Shown here: positions 7,223 through 15,352 of the stretch, piece by piece
Layout: each line of letters begins with the position of its first letter
Numbering within the stretch: position 1 is the stretch's first letter
IMG/VR virus record: IMGVR_UViG_3300021437_000083
Coordinates: 1 to 24,019 of that record
From: a virus
Reading direction: 5' to 3' (one strand)
DNA length: 24,019 bases
The notes under the pieces: model-generated
What the model was told of the DNA's origin: nothing
Databases searched by the model: none
Seen by the model: only the letters and a program-made list of their open reading frames with translations
Made by a program: the position numbers and the translations under genes

Positions 7223-8684
7223 AGTAAGGAATACGATAAGGAATGCCATTAAAGGCAACTGTAAGGAAACCAACAGGATTAGCTGGTAAAGTTCCAGATC
7301 CTCCGGTGGCAGATAGAACCGAGGTACTGCTACCTACAAAATTAAGGGCAGTTGCTTCGATAGTTACGTATCCGAAACCTGCAACAATATCTCCCCGGAT
7401 AGATGCTTTCTTATACGAACTCTGCCACCAGCTAAGAGAGTATCCTCCAGGCATTGCGATAGCATCTTGTTCTGTATATGCACCAAAAGGAGATGTGTCA
7501 CCAGCCACAGATCCATCACAAAACACGATACCTTTATCACAGGAGGCACCATTGTAGATGATACCTATAGCACACGTAACATTATTGTTTGGTGTGTAAG
7601 TTGCATCAGCGCCAGCAGCAAGCCACAGGATAGGAGTAACTGCATTACCATCGAAATAGTTGGGAGTCATCCGAGATGTACTACCCTTATTCCATATATC
7701 TATCTCTAGTCCGTGAGCAGCTCCAGATCCAATCTCACGAATAGTCTCCATGTAAGATGCATATACTGTCTGCACACTGACTGAGTTATTGTTGTGAGCA
7801 TAAGCTTCCAAGCCTACAACTCCCATACCTGTGGCAACACCTGCAGACTGGGAAGCTCCTAGAACACCTGCATGTCCTACAGGAGATATACCTTTTATAG
7901 CTGCAGGAGAGTTATTGTAGTGCCCAACTCCATTCATATAATCCACTGGAGGACCTGAATACATTCCCTGGAAACCTGCAATATCTAGTTTACCTACAGT
8001 AGTAACTCGACCTGTGAGAGATCCGGCACCTGTAAATGTAGCTCCAGCATCTACGATCCAGTTGCAGTCGCCAGTTGCAGAGGCTAGATTCCACACACCT
8101 TTAGTAACTTTAACTTGTCCGGCAGATCCGGCAACTGTTCTAGCAGATGCGAAGGCAGCATCAGAGGCTGTAGCTCCTGTAGGATCAGCGCCAGCGTAGG
8201 CTGCCACATATATCTCATATCCACCACCGCCGGAAATAGATAGATCTCCTGAGCCCAGGAGAGAGTTTCCATTCACAGTTTTAATATTAGTGCCAGATAC
8301 TAGAGTGGGCTGCTTAGTTGCAATCGAGGCGGCCTGGGCAGTTGATACAGGCTTACTAACATCGGAGGTATTATCTACGTTACCCAGGCTTACATCTGCT
8401 TTAGTAAGAACTACTGCACCTGTGCGGCCTGCTACGGAAGTTACAGACCCAGATCCACCACCTGTTGGAACCTTAAATACTGCATGTCCAGTCAGGGTAT
8501 CTTTAGTGAGGACATACTCATTAACTGCGCCAACCACATTAGTAAGAGTGTCTATGGCAGTTTGTGCATCTTGGGCACCTGTGCCTCCTGAAGCAATCCC
8601 AAGTGTGTCAGTAGGATCAAACTCGGCCAGGGACATAGCAGTCCCAGAAACTATATTTGCCTTAAGAGGTAATTTATCTGCCAT
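7212..8684 (-). CDS. Tail fibre protein, 490 aa
   Basis: The N-terminus (LPLKANIVSGTAMSLAEF, then SGGTGAQDAQTAIDTL) is a fibre attachment segment paralogous to that of the 336-aa fibre. A shaft follows with the widespread phage motif SVAGRTGAVVLTKADVSLGN at about 83-102 plus a NTSDxxKPVSTAQ block (105-117), then TVNGNSLLGSGDLSI (136-150). Residues ~155-460 form a large beta-rich receptor-binding region of no family I recognise, and the end (GFLTVAFNGIPYRIPYY) is a standard fibre terminus. Probably the main receptor-binding fibre. It lies between the 139-aa fibre-base candidate and the 56-aa gene. Confidence 0.78.
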   Translation of the reverse strand: MADKLPLKANIVSGTAMSLAEFDPTDTLGIASGGTGAQDAQTAIDTLTNVVGAVNEYVLTKDTLTGHAVFKVPTGGGSGSVTSVAGRTGAVVLTKADVSLGNVDNTSDVSKPVSTAQAASIATKQPTLVSGTNIKTVNGNSLLGSGDLSISGGGGYEIYVAAYAGADPTGATASDAAFASARTVAGSAGQVKVTKGVWNLASATGDCNWIVDAGATFTGAGSLTGRVTTVGKLDIAGFQGMYSGPPVDYMNGVGHYNNSPAAIKGISPVGHAGVLGASQSAGVATGMGVVGLEAYAHNNNSVSVQTVYASYMETIREIGSGAAHGLEIDIWNKGSTSRMTPNYFDGNAVTPILWLAAGADATYTPNNNVTCAIGIIYNGASCDKGIVFCDGSVAGDTSPFGAYTEQDAIAMPGGYSLSWWQSSYKKASIRGDIVAGFGYVTIEATALNFVGSSTSVLSATGGSGTLPANPVGFLTVAFNGIPYRIPYYGT

Positions 8685-8692
8685 ATCAATCC

Positions 8693-9112
8693 TTAGATAA
8701 TTGGGATATTGCTAGGTGTGAGATCTGTAAGATAGAAAGGTAGTGCACCTGTCGAATCTAGTGGTATGTTATTTGGTATTCCACCTGAGGTGAAGAATGG
8801 GAAAGAGTGGAATATGGTGTTATCTACTACCTTCACAGTGTCAATTGGAAAGCCAATAACTTCTACAATATCTGCAGCTGTGACAGGAGTCACAAGAGTT
8901 ATAGAAGTAGATGAGCTCTCTGCATAGTTAGTGACATTTAACTGCTTATTCCCATTAACATAAACCCAGATAGAGTTAGTATTAGGAGCATAGCTAAAGG
9001 TGGAGATACTAAAAACTGTCTGTCCATCTACAGGAGAGAATCTCTGTGAAGCTAGTCCGCCAGAGATTATGGAAGATCCTGATCCACCGCCACTCCAAAT
9101 ATTTGCTGTCAT
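8693..9112 (-). CDS. Fibre-base or appendage connector protein, 139 aa
   Basis: A short Gly/Ser-rich head (ANIWSGGGSGSSIISGG) precedes a beta-sandwich segment, FSYAPNTNSIWVYVNGNKQL, then NVTNYAESSSTSITLVTP and DIVEVIGFPID. This strand pattern (x-VYVNGxxQ-x-x-x-x-x-Y...I-x-F-x-x-x-x-x-x-D-x-V-E-V) is widespread at the N-terminal region of phage tail fibres and as stand-alone connectors. It is placed between the head-tail adaptor and the large fibre, fitting a role in joining fibres to the tail. Virion role is inferred; no catalytic residues seen. Confidence 0.6.
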   Translation of the reverse strand: MTANIWSGGGSGSSIISGGLASQRFSPVDGQTVFSISTFSYAPNTNSIWVYVNGNKQLNVTNYAESSSTSITLVTPVTAADIVEVIGFPIDTVKVVDNTIFHSFPFFTSGGIPNNIPLDSTGALPFYLTDLTPSNIPII

Positions 9113-9123
9113 AGAGATCTTTC

Positions 9124-9714
9124 TTAGTAACCAGCTGCCAGGATATTAGAGGCTTTTAGCATCTGAATCTGTTCTGGGATTAGTGTTCTATAAGCTGCAG
9201 CTTCTTCGTCTTTACCGATTGCTTTAAAGACTGTAGCTGCTGCGTCAAAAATAATTGCGTAAGGATGATCAAGAGCTACCCAAGAATTATATCCAAGATT
9301 TGTGATATCTGGATTCAGATAGCAGCCTAGGAGATAGTATTGTTCTTGGGTATCAGACTTGATATTTAAGTAAGCACCTGCGGCGTAGTAGATATTAGTT
9401 TTCTCTACTACATACCTATCGAGAGTATTCTCAGGGAGAACAAGTGATAGGAATTTGCCAGGAGCTTGGCCAGAGTTATCATACTTACGTAAGTATTTTA
9501 CTGCGCGCCAGAGAGGTATGAGAGTTCTATACTCTAGCTGTTGCAGGTAATCAGAAGTCTGAAAGGATACACCAGTTTCGAATATATCTTTGTAATAGAA
9601 GTCGGACTGGTGAGCTTTGAGAGTTGCAGATTTGATGGCCGCAGTAGTCTCAGCTACACGATCAGGACGACCTGTAATTGTATATACCTCATCCACCAAT
9701 TCTGCAAAGTTCAT
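9124..9714 (-). CDS. Head-tail adaptor protein (P22 gp4-like role)
   Basis: 196 aa, mostly helical. The N-terminal MNFAELVDEVYTITGRPDRV and following KSATLKAHQSDFYYKDIFETG resemble podovirus adaptor proteins that bind the portal and extend the tail channel. A middle beta portion (residues ~70-135: Trp, Leu-rich, LPENTLDRYVVEKTNIYYAA) and a helical end (ALDHPYAIIFDAAATVFKAI and on) match the same plan. Length is in the usual range (about 150-220). It lies two genes downstream of the capsid gene, the usual place for completion proteins. Assignment is by overall pattern, so moderately secure. Confidence 0.65.
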   Translation of the reverse strand: MNFAELVDEVYTITGRPDRVAETTAAIKSATLKAHQSDFYYKDIFETGVSFQTSDYLQQLEYRTLIPLWRAVKYLRKYDNSGQAPGKFLSLVLPENTLDRYVVEKTNIYYAAGAYLNIKSDTQEQYYLLGCYLNPDITNLGYNSWVALDHPYAIIFDAAATVFKAIGKDEEAAAYRTLIPEQIQMLKASNILAAGY

Positions 9715-9733
9715 TTAGATTACCTGTTATCTA

Positions 9734-10135
9734 TTATTTCTTAGTTACACTCATCAAGCGAGCAGCTAGGCCTACACCAGATCCGCCTTCAGCAGCTACT
9801 GCAATATCGGCAGTACTAGCTGGAGTTAGTGCACCCTGTGTGGAAGTTCCCATATCATTGGTTGGATCAATAGCGGCTGCTTCTGAGGCTTTATACTCAG
9901 CAATGATCTTAGCGCGCAAAGCAGCTAATGGATCTACAGCTTCTGAATCAATCTCGCGTTCGGCAGCATCAACATAAATTATCGGATGACCTTTTGCAAT
10001 CTCGTCATCTAGTTCTGCAATCTCATCTGCAACTCCTGTAGCGAACTTACCTTGCACGAAAATGGCAGGTTTACCGTTACGGAAGATATAATTAACTGAC
10101 GGGAGAGTTGCTTTGTAAACTCGTAGTAAAGACAT
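9734..10135 (-). CDS. Head-region protein of unknown function, 133 aa
   Basis: Opens with VYKATLPSVNYIFRNGKPAIF and continues with an acidic GVADEIAELDDEIAKGHPII block and a Asp/Glu-rich helix; the final ~35 residues are low-complexity Ala/Gly/Thr. I recognise the N-terminal block from proteins next to phage capsid genes but know no experimentally defined role; head completion or minor capsid component is possible. It has a good Shine-Dalgarno (AAGGAAACAAA then ATG), and is separated from the capsid gene by an 80-nt gap holding inverted repeats, so it may be expressed separately from the capsid gene. Confidence 0.6.
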   Translation of the reverse strand: MSLLRVYKATLPSVNYIFRNGKPAIFVQGKFATGVADEIAELDDEIAKGHPIIYVDAAEREIDSEAVDPLAALRAKIIAEYKASEAAAIDPTNDMGTSTQGALTPASTADIAVAAEGGSGVGLAARLMSVTKK

Positions 10136-10158
10136 TTTGTTTCCTTAGGGATAGAAGG

Positions 10159-10195
10159 TGCAAGTTTTTATTTTAGGCAGAACTTGCAAACTGCC
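10159..10195 (-). repeat. Two competing inverted repeats after the capsid gene
   Basis: Within the 80-nt gap after the capsid gene, TGCAAGTT (10159-10166) pairs perfectly with AACTTGCA (10181-10188), and GGCAG (10176-10180) pairs with CTGCC (10191-10195). The two hairpins overlap and exclude each other. Neither is followed on the minus strand by a clear U-run (the first-formed hairpin in the leftward transcript is followed by UAAAAUAAAAA), so this is not a standard terminator; an RNA processing or partial attenuation site is possible. Confidence 0.4.
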
Positions 10196-10215
10196 CGCCC
10201 TAGGAAGGAGCCGGA

Positions 10216-11448
10216 TTAACCTGCTGCAGCTGCAGTCAAGTTATAAACGATTGAGTTAGCAGGAGGATTCTTGATAACACAAGTGAGTTCGGTAGTCAGG
10301 GTACCGCCGACAGCATCGATACCGTTGTCAGTAGCATCCATATCACCACCTTCTGGCATGTTAAACTCTTTATTCTGAGTCTTACGATCACCAAGATAAG
10401 CCAAGCGGAATGTGGACAGATCTACTGCAACTGCCATTTTGCTCCAAGAGGTATTGGAGTTAAACAGTGGATGCTCGATCATGCGGAAAGTTCCACGAGC
10501 AGTCTTGAATGTGGAGAACTGCAGACCGTAGGAAGTTTGTCCATCGGTAATGTAGTAAGTACCATTCAAGCGGCCGATGTTGTTAAGAACACGCTTAGCA
10601 GTTCCACCGACAAACAGTACACGCTCATTAGCTACTTTAGGATCAGTAGCTTGGTTGAATACTGGATCGAGGAAACCTTCCAACTGTGTGTAGTTAGTGG
10701 TACCGCCGGCAGTATTAACGTTAACAGCGCTGAAGTAGGAAGGATAGTAAGACAAGTTACCAACAATGTTGATCAATCCATCCATAGTACGGAATGGTTG
10801 TCCATTGCGCGAACCTTGGGACTTCTGACCAAAGAAGATAGCTTTCTCAATATCGGCAGCATGGAAAGCTGCGCAGTCCTGGCGAGATTCAGCGACGTTA
10901 GTCTCGCCTGCAATCATCATCGTGGAACGAACTGTGTCAGAGATAGCCCAAGTATTACGGAAGATCTGAGTCAGATTGGTAATACGAACTGGGTTGATAA
11001 TCAGAGACTGAGGACGTACAGAGGACTCTTCGAAAGCATTACCAACTTGGAACAAGTTAACAGATGCTGCGATAGCCTGAGCTGCCACAGTACCAACTGC
11101 ACGCTGCACAGATACGCTAGTACCAGATACGACGGCATTGATAAGAATGTTCTCGCCAGTTGTATCTACACGCATAATCATGCCTGGGAGCACGTTAGAT
11201 GTAGAACCTACTGTGAAGATTGTGTCAGTTGCAACTTGGCCGGCAGCAGATACTGTCAGCTGAGGGAACAACATTGTTTTAGTAAAGAATCCATGTTCAA
11301 CTTGCACAGCTGTGTCAGAAGAAAGCATGGAAGTCATACCAAAGAGGGGCGCAGTACCATTTGGCATCAGACGAGTAATCATCGATGCAAACGATTTCTT
11401 TGCCAGATCTTGGGTAAGTTGACCAGAGTTAAAAATACCAGCGGACAT
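10216..11448 (-). CDS. Major capsid protein, SU10-like (PF17236-type)
   Basis: 410 aa, HK97-fold type inferred. The region RPQSLIINPVRITNLTQIF (about 145-163) followed by RNTWAISDTVRST is the most recognisable block of SU10-type phage capsid proteins, as is KMAVAVDLSTFRLAYLGDRK near the C-terminus. Residues ~65-132 look like an added small beta domain (SNVLPGMIMRVDTTGENILI, then GTSVSVQRAVG), plausible as an exposed capsid ornament. The start is supported by AGGAAACTAAA before ATG. It lies directly downstream of a scaffold and a head protein and is the expected most abundant product. The capsid identity is well supported by context; the exact family is recalled. Confidence 0.88.
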   Translation of the reverse strand: MSAGIFNSGQLTQDLAKKSFASMITRLMPNGTAPLFGMTSMLSSDTAVQVEHGFFTKTMLFPQLTVSAAGQVATDTIFTVGSTSNVLPGMIMRVDTTGENILINAVVSGTSVSVQRAVGTVAAQAIAASVNLFQVGNAFEESSVRPQSLIINPVRITNLTQIFRNTWAISDTVRSTMMIAGETNVAESRQDCAAFHAADIEKAIFFGQKSQGSRNGQPFRTMDGLINIVGNLSYYPSYFSAVNVNTAGGTTNYTQLEGFLDPVFNQATDPKVANERVLFVGGTAKRVLNNIGRLNGTYYITDGQTSYGLQFSTFKTARGTFRMIEHPLFNSNTSWSKMAVAVDLSTFRLAYLGDRKTQNKEFNMPEGGDMDATDNGIDAVGGTLTTELTCVIKNPPANSIVYNLTAAAAG

Positions 11449-11481
11449 TTTAGTTTCCTATATAAAAAGAGTTATTGAGGA

Positions 11482-12159
11482 TTACAGCAAGCTTTGGCCC
11501 AAACCTGTGATAGTCACAGTAGGAGCGAAAGTTACAGCATTCAAGGAAAGTGTGGAGGAAGCGTTAGCAGAGAGAGTAACACCAACACCTTGCTGGATAC
11601 TGATAATGTTACCAGATACACCAGAGCCAGTTACCAGTTGGCCAACAGAGAGTTGCGAAGTCTGGAACTGGGTTAGGCCAGTCAGAACTGCAGAACCGTT
11701 GGTTTGGTTAACAGCAAAAGTCTGAGGAGGAGTACCGTTGGTAACTTGTACCAAGAAGTCCTTAACAGAAGATGCGTTAACTGTGGAGGTATTAGCACCG
11801 AGAGTTACACCAGTACCGGCAGCAATAGTTGCAGCGAAAGCCACAGTATTGATATAGCGCAAACGGAAACTCAAACCAGGTTGCACTGCATTACCGCCAG
11901 CTAGGCCATTGGTAGGAGATTGCTGGAAAGAGTAGTTAGCTACCAAAGCTGCAATGATATTAGCAGCAGTGTCGGTAGTATCTGTGTATGCACCAACTGG
12001 GCCAGTACGGCTTAGAACTCCAGCAGTTAAGAGAGCGGCGGTAAGAATACCTGCGCCGACAGTACCTAACGACTGGATAATTTCAGCTCCACCGATAACA
12101 TCACCAGGAAATACCTGACGTTGCAAAGAGCCATCATAAATGACAGGCTTAAAGATCAT
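11482..12159 (-). CDS. Putative head decoration/structural protein, 225 aa
   Basis: Begins FKPVIYDGSLQRQVFPGD, a short N-terminal module common in phage head-decoration-type proteins, then a helical patch (about 25-70) and a long beta-rich Gly/Thr/Val section. Residues ~150-210 (NGSAVLTGLTQFQTSQLSVG, QLVTGSGVSGNIISI, GVGVTLSANAS) resemble the inserted domains of the capsid and 581-aa tail proteins. It has one of the clearer Shine-Dalgarno sites here (TAGGAG 6 nt before ATG), suiting a highly expressed virion part. Position between scaffold and capsid genes supports a head role; cementing of the capsid is an inference. Confidence 0.6.
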   Translation of the reverse strand: MIFKPVIYDGSLQRQVFPGDVIGGAEIIQSLGTVGAGILTAALLTAGVLSRTGPVGAYTDTTDTAANIIAALVANYSFQQSPTNGLAGGNAVQPGLSFRLRYINTVAFAATIAAGTGVTLGANTSTVNASSVKDFLVQVTNGTPPQTFAVNQTNGSAVLTGLTQFQTSQLSVGQLVTGSGVSGNIISIQQGVGVTLSANASSTLSLNAVTFAPTVTITGLGQSLL

Positions 12160-12181
12160 AGAAAACTCCTATAAGGAAAGA

Positions 12182-12952
12182 TTAAGAAAGGAAAGCAGAC
12201 CAATCCTCAGATTTCGCTGCCTTAGCCGCTGCACGAGATGCAGGAGTTTCAGGAGCCTTCGGTGCAAATGTTGAACCAAGAGCTGCGAAATAATCATTAA
12301 CTTGTGATTGAATCTCAGAAGATGTTGCAGAAGGATTCTTACGAACCAGCTGCTCACCAAGAGCTTGAACCAAAGGAGTTAATGCAGGATTGTTTAGTAG
12401 GGGATTGTTGTCTTGAAGGTTCTCGTTTACAGAGAGCTTCTTAACTAGAGAGGGTAGTCTTGCGTCGAAACCTTGCTGTGCTTTCTCGAGTGCTTGGTCT
12501 ACAATTTTGGTAGTAGCAAACGCTGATTGTGCGTATACAGATTGTGCGACTTTATTCATTGATTCTGCAAAAGCTTTAACTGCTTGCTCACCTCCAGCTG
12601 CGATAGCTTGAAGATGTTCAGGAGAAATAGTCTTTGTAAAATCTACCTTGCCTGCAGCTTCCATCATTGATTGCGGAGTAACATTCGCAAACATTGGCTG
12701 GTTACCTTCAGGTGCAGCATTTGTAGGAGTTTGCCAGATGTCCTTAAATGTATCTAGCGGGGATACAGGATCAGTGTTGGTAGCTGCAGGCTGTGCTGGG
12801 ACAATACCATTCGAGGCAGTTTGTGGAGTTGCCTGAGTTCCTGGCATTGGTTGGCCTGGGTTAGCTACTTGCGTAGGACCTCCGGGAGCAGGAGGTGTGT
12901 TAGCGGGAGTTGCAGCTGGTTGAGCTGGGCGAAAGAGATCCATAATGTTCAT
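12182..12952 (-). CDS. Capsid scaffolding protein
   Basis: 256 aa. An N-terminal disordered Pro/Ala/Thr/Gln-rich region (about 8-85) is followed by a predominantly helical middle (about 95-225: KTISPEHLQAIAAGGEQAVK, QALEKAQQGFDARLPSLVKK) and a short basic/hydrophobic C-terminus ending SEDWSAFLS. Disordered head, helical body, a capsid-binding C-terminal helix and placement just before the capsid gene are the hallmarks of phage scaffolds. The start at 12952 is preferred to the in-frame ATG at 12943 because CTAGGAACTTATC lies right before it. No protease motif is seen, so it is probably a plain scaffold expelled from the procapsid. Confidence 0.82.
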   Translation of the reverse strand: MNIMDLFRPAQPAATPANTPPAPGGPTQVANPGQPMPGTQATPQTASNGIVPAQPAATNTDPVSPLDTFKDIWQTPTNAAPEGNQPMFANVTPQSMMEAAGKVDFTKTISPEHLQAIAAGGEQAVKAFAESMNKVAQSVYAQSAFATTKIVDQALEKAQQGFDARLPSLVKKLSVNENLQDNNPLLNNPALTPLVQALGEQLVRKNPSATSSEIQSQVNDYFAALGSTFAPKAPETPASRAAAKAAKSEDWSAFLS

Positions 12953-12967
12953 GATAAGTTCCTAGAG

Positions 12968-13240
12968 TTAGTCGGCCAAGTTACGAAGTTGCTGCTCAGA
13001 CTCGGAACTCCGAAGCAACATTACACGGATAATAGACATTTGGCCTTTCAAGAATGCCTCATCCTGTGCAAATTTTAATGGATTAGTTGGGTCGAAATCC
13101 ATATTTAGTCGGCTCTCAGCTATCTGTGAAAGTTCATTCTGTAGGAGAGCCACTTGGTCCGCTGTAAGAATTGAACCTGCTAGTACCTCCCGTCGAGAGA
13201 GTTCATAGTGAGAGAAAGTTCCTTGTGTTATCTTAGCCAT
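12968..13240 (-). CDS. Conserved 90-aa protein between scaffold and portal
   Basis: Small acidic helical protein beginning KITQGTFSHYELSRREVLAG and containing LTADQVALLQNELSQIAESR and FDPTNPLKFAQDEAFLKGQM. I have seen such TFSHYELS proteins between portal and scaffold genes of other phages, without a known function. The aromatic-rich DEAFLKGQM segment could be an interaction helix. No Shine-Dalgarno is evident; the start lies 9 nt after the portal stop, so reinitiation after portal translation is likely. A packaging or assembly cofactor is a reasonable guess from position only. Confidence 0.6.
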   Translation of the reverse strand: MAKITQGTFSHYELSRREVLAGSILTADQVALLQNELSQIAESRLNMDFDPTNPLKFAQDEAFLKGQMSIIRVMLLRSSESEQQLRNLAD

Positions 13241-13249
13241 TTTTATATA

Positions 13250-15310
13250 CTAGGTTGAAGAGGGTTGGGAAGCTGATGCAGGATTAGTACCAGTTTGCTG
13301 TCCTGAAGGTGCTCCAGGCTGGTATCCAAACTGCTCAGGTTTAGGTTGATCTGGTAGGAGTTTCTGTACCATCGCTTGTAGATCTTGCATAGTAACTCCA
13401 TCGATTTTCATAGTAGCTGCTTTCGCAAGTTCTGCAACCTGGGCCGCCGCACTTTGCCATTGTTGCATAGCTTGTTCGTAGGCCATCTGCTCAGGAGATT
13501 TCTCGAAAGGTGTCAGATCTACGTTCCTTGTTTTCATCATATACGAGAAAGCAGGAGCGAGATTATAACCAGCACCAATCTGGGGAGATGATCCCATAGT
13601 TTGGATAGCAACAGTGAAATCATCCCCACCGATCTGTTTGTCAGTAGGAGTGAGTCCATCAGTTACTTTGAACTGTGCCTGAGATTTCCGGAGAGCAACA
13701 GGATCGATCTTAACTGTAGACTGAGCAGAAGGAGAGTAGATAGAAACTCCTGCCTGATACTGCATAATGTTAAGTTTCAGAATCTGCTTGAGAGGAGTAA
13801 AGACTTGAGACTCTAGGAGCATCGAAGTCATCTGATCCCTACCATTGGCATTATTCATAACATCAGCATATTCGTGCTGAGTCTTGTTACCTTTAACAAA
13901 CTGACCTTGCTTAGCTTGGTTCTGTCCGTTAACTGTATTTGCCATTTGCATCATCTGTGGTAACTCTTGGAAAGCTACAGCAGATTGGTCATCTCGGAAC
14001 GGGAATGCATACACAGCTTCATTGATTGGTTTACCATAAGCTGCAGGACGCACTGGGATCTTGGCAGAAGGATTATCGCTATTTATATGGGCCTCAGAAA
14101 CTCGTGAAGGGTCATAGAGAGTACGATCAGAAACTGCCCTACGACGGGCGGCCATAGCAGAATTAACTAGCGCAGATGAAATGTCCTGGAAAGGTTTAGC
14201 ATTCTCAGCGAGAGACTTTGTCTGGAATCCTAGGCCATCTTCATTAGACTGGCCAAATAGGACGGGCAGGTAACCGTGTGCATTAGTTTGTCGCTCAGCG
14301 TAGATTAGTACTTGGTGGTTAACAATATAGAACTTCCACACCTGGGGAGTATTAGCTGATGGAACTCGTAGACCAAAATCTGCTGGGATAATGCGCGCAT
14401 AGAGTTTAGTTACCTCATAGAGATTCTTGTACTGTATCTCACCTTGGGGACGATCTAGGATACCTGCCCAACTCATCCAGTCAGTTGTGCGTTTAGGATC
14501 TATCTGCATGAGAGCTGCAGGATTAATCTGTGGTATATAGTAAGATTCGATACCACCAGTTCCAGAACCTCCCTGAGTTCCCATCCCGGACTCGAAAGCA
14601 GCTTTCACATTAGAGATCATCTTATCTGGAAGCTCATTGATAAACTTCTTCAGATGGATGCGGCTCATCAGTTTCGTAGTTCCTACAAACTCACCATTCT
14701 TATAGATCTCAGTCGGCTTGTAGCGAGTATCGAAGAAAGTGTTATATAAGTCCCAGCGTTCCAGAGTATTACCTTCCCAGATAACTTGCTTGGGTTTGCC
14801 TTCCTTACCTGCTTGGAAAGACAGATCAGTTTCTACAGCCTCTGTAACTTCCCTGCCCCAATCAACTTCTACAGCGCCAATGTTATACTTAAAAATGTCC
14901 CTAAAAAATATCTGTAACTGCTGTACCCATCCACCGCGAATAGAGTTCTCTTCCATAATCGCTTGGTACTGGAGAGCTGTATCTTCCTCAGCCGCAGGAG
15001 CAACCATCCCGAAGATGGGAGAGCCTGTAAGAAACACAGAAGATTGATAAGTTACAGCGGCCTCTACTTGAGGCATGACAACTGGAACCGTTACATTCTG
15101 GAACTTAGTTGGGTCACCGTAGCGATTAGCAAGCTTAGCGCGCCAGCCTTCCTGAGTCCAATCATTTTCTCGGATGTAAGAGAGATCTCGTTGGCGCATT
15201 TGTTCTCGCAAGTTCCATTGCTGATTAAGCATTGAGTAACATTGCTTGTGGAATTGGATGAGCGCGGATTGAGATTTCTCTGGGATGATTAGGGGAGTTG
15301 CTGATGACAT
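13250..15310 (-). CDS. Portal protein
   Basis: 686 aa, within the long range of podovirus portals. The N-terminal region has IRENDWTQEGWRAKLANRYG and the VTVPVVMPQVEAAVTYQSSV block that I associate with portal wing domains; further on are FFRDIFKYNIGAVEVDWGRE, the clip-region-like YKPTEIYKNGEFVGTTKLMS, and GQNQAKQGQFVKGNKTQHEY before the stem/crown. The last ~90 residues are helical and then Gln/Pro/Ser-rich and disordered, as in barrel or crown extensions. It is a dodecameric channel at the capsid vertex, binding terminase and adaptor. Lies immediately upstream of the 90-aa gene and scaffold. Identity is well supported by size, order and motifs. Confidence 0.85.
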   Translation of the reverse strand: MSSATPLIIPEKSQSALIQFHKQCYSMLNQQWNLREQMRQRDLSYIRENDWTQEGWRAKLANRYGDPTKFQNVTVPVVMPQVEAAVTYQSSVFLTGSPIFGMVAPAAEEDTALQYQAIMEENSIRGGWVQQLQIFFRDIFKYNIGAVEVDWGREVTEAVETDLSFQAGKEGKPKQVIWEGNTLERWDLYNTFFDTRYKPTEIYKNGEFVGTTKLMSRIHLKKFINELPDKMISNVKAAFESGMGTQGGSGTGGIESYYIPQINPAALMQIDPKRTTDWMSWAGILDRPQGEIQYKNLYEVTKLYARIIPADFGLRVPSANTPQVWKFYIVNHQVLIYAERQTNAHGYLPVLFGQSNEDGLGFQTKSLAENAKPFQDISSALVNSAMAARRRAVSDRTLYDPSRVSEAHINSDNPSAKIPVRPAAYGKPINEAVYAFPFRDDQSAVAFQELPQMMQMANTVNGQNQAKQGQFVKGNKTQHEYADVMNNANGRDQMTSMLLESQVFTPLKQILKLNIMQYQAGVSIYSPSAQSTVKIDPVALRKSQAQFKVTDGLTPTDKQIGGDDFTVAIQTMGSSPQIGAGYNLAPAFSYMMKTRNVDLTPFEKSPEQMAYEQAMQQWQSAAAQVAELAKAATMKIDGVTMQDLQAMVQKLLPDQPKPEQFGYQPGAPSGQQTGTNPASASQPSST

Positions 15311-15352
15311 ATTAGTTTTTGGAGGGTGATAGGAAAGAAGGAGTTGGTAGAG

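Noticed and set aside
10471-11478. Long (335-codon) plus-strand frame antisense to the major capsid gene
   Set aside because: Ser/Cys/His-rich translation without any domain, no ribosome site, and fully explained by codon bias of the capsid gene on the other strand.
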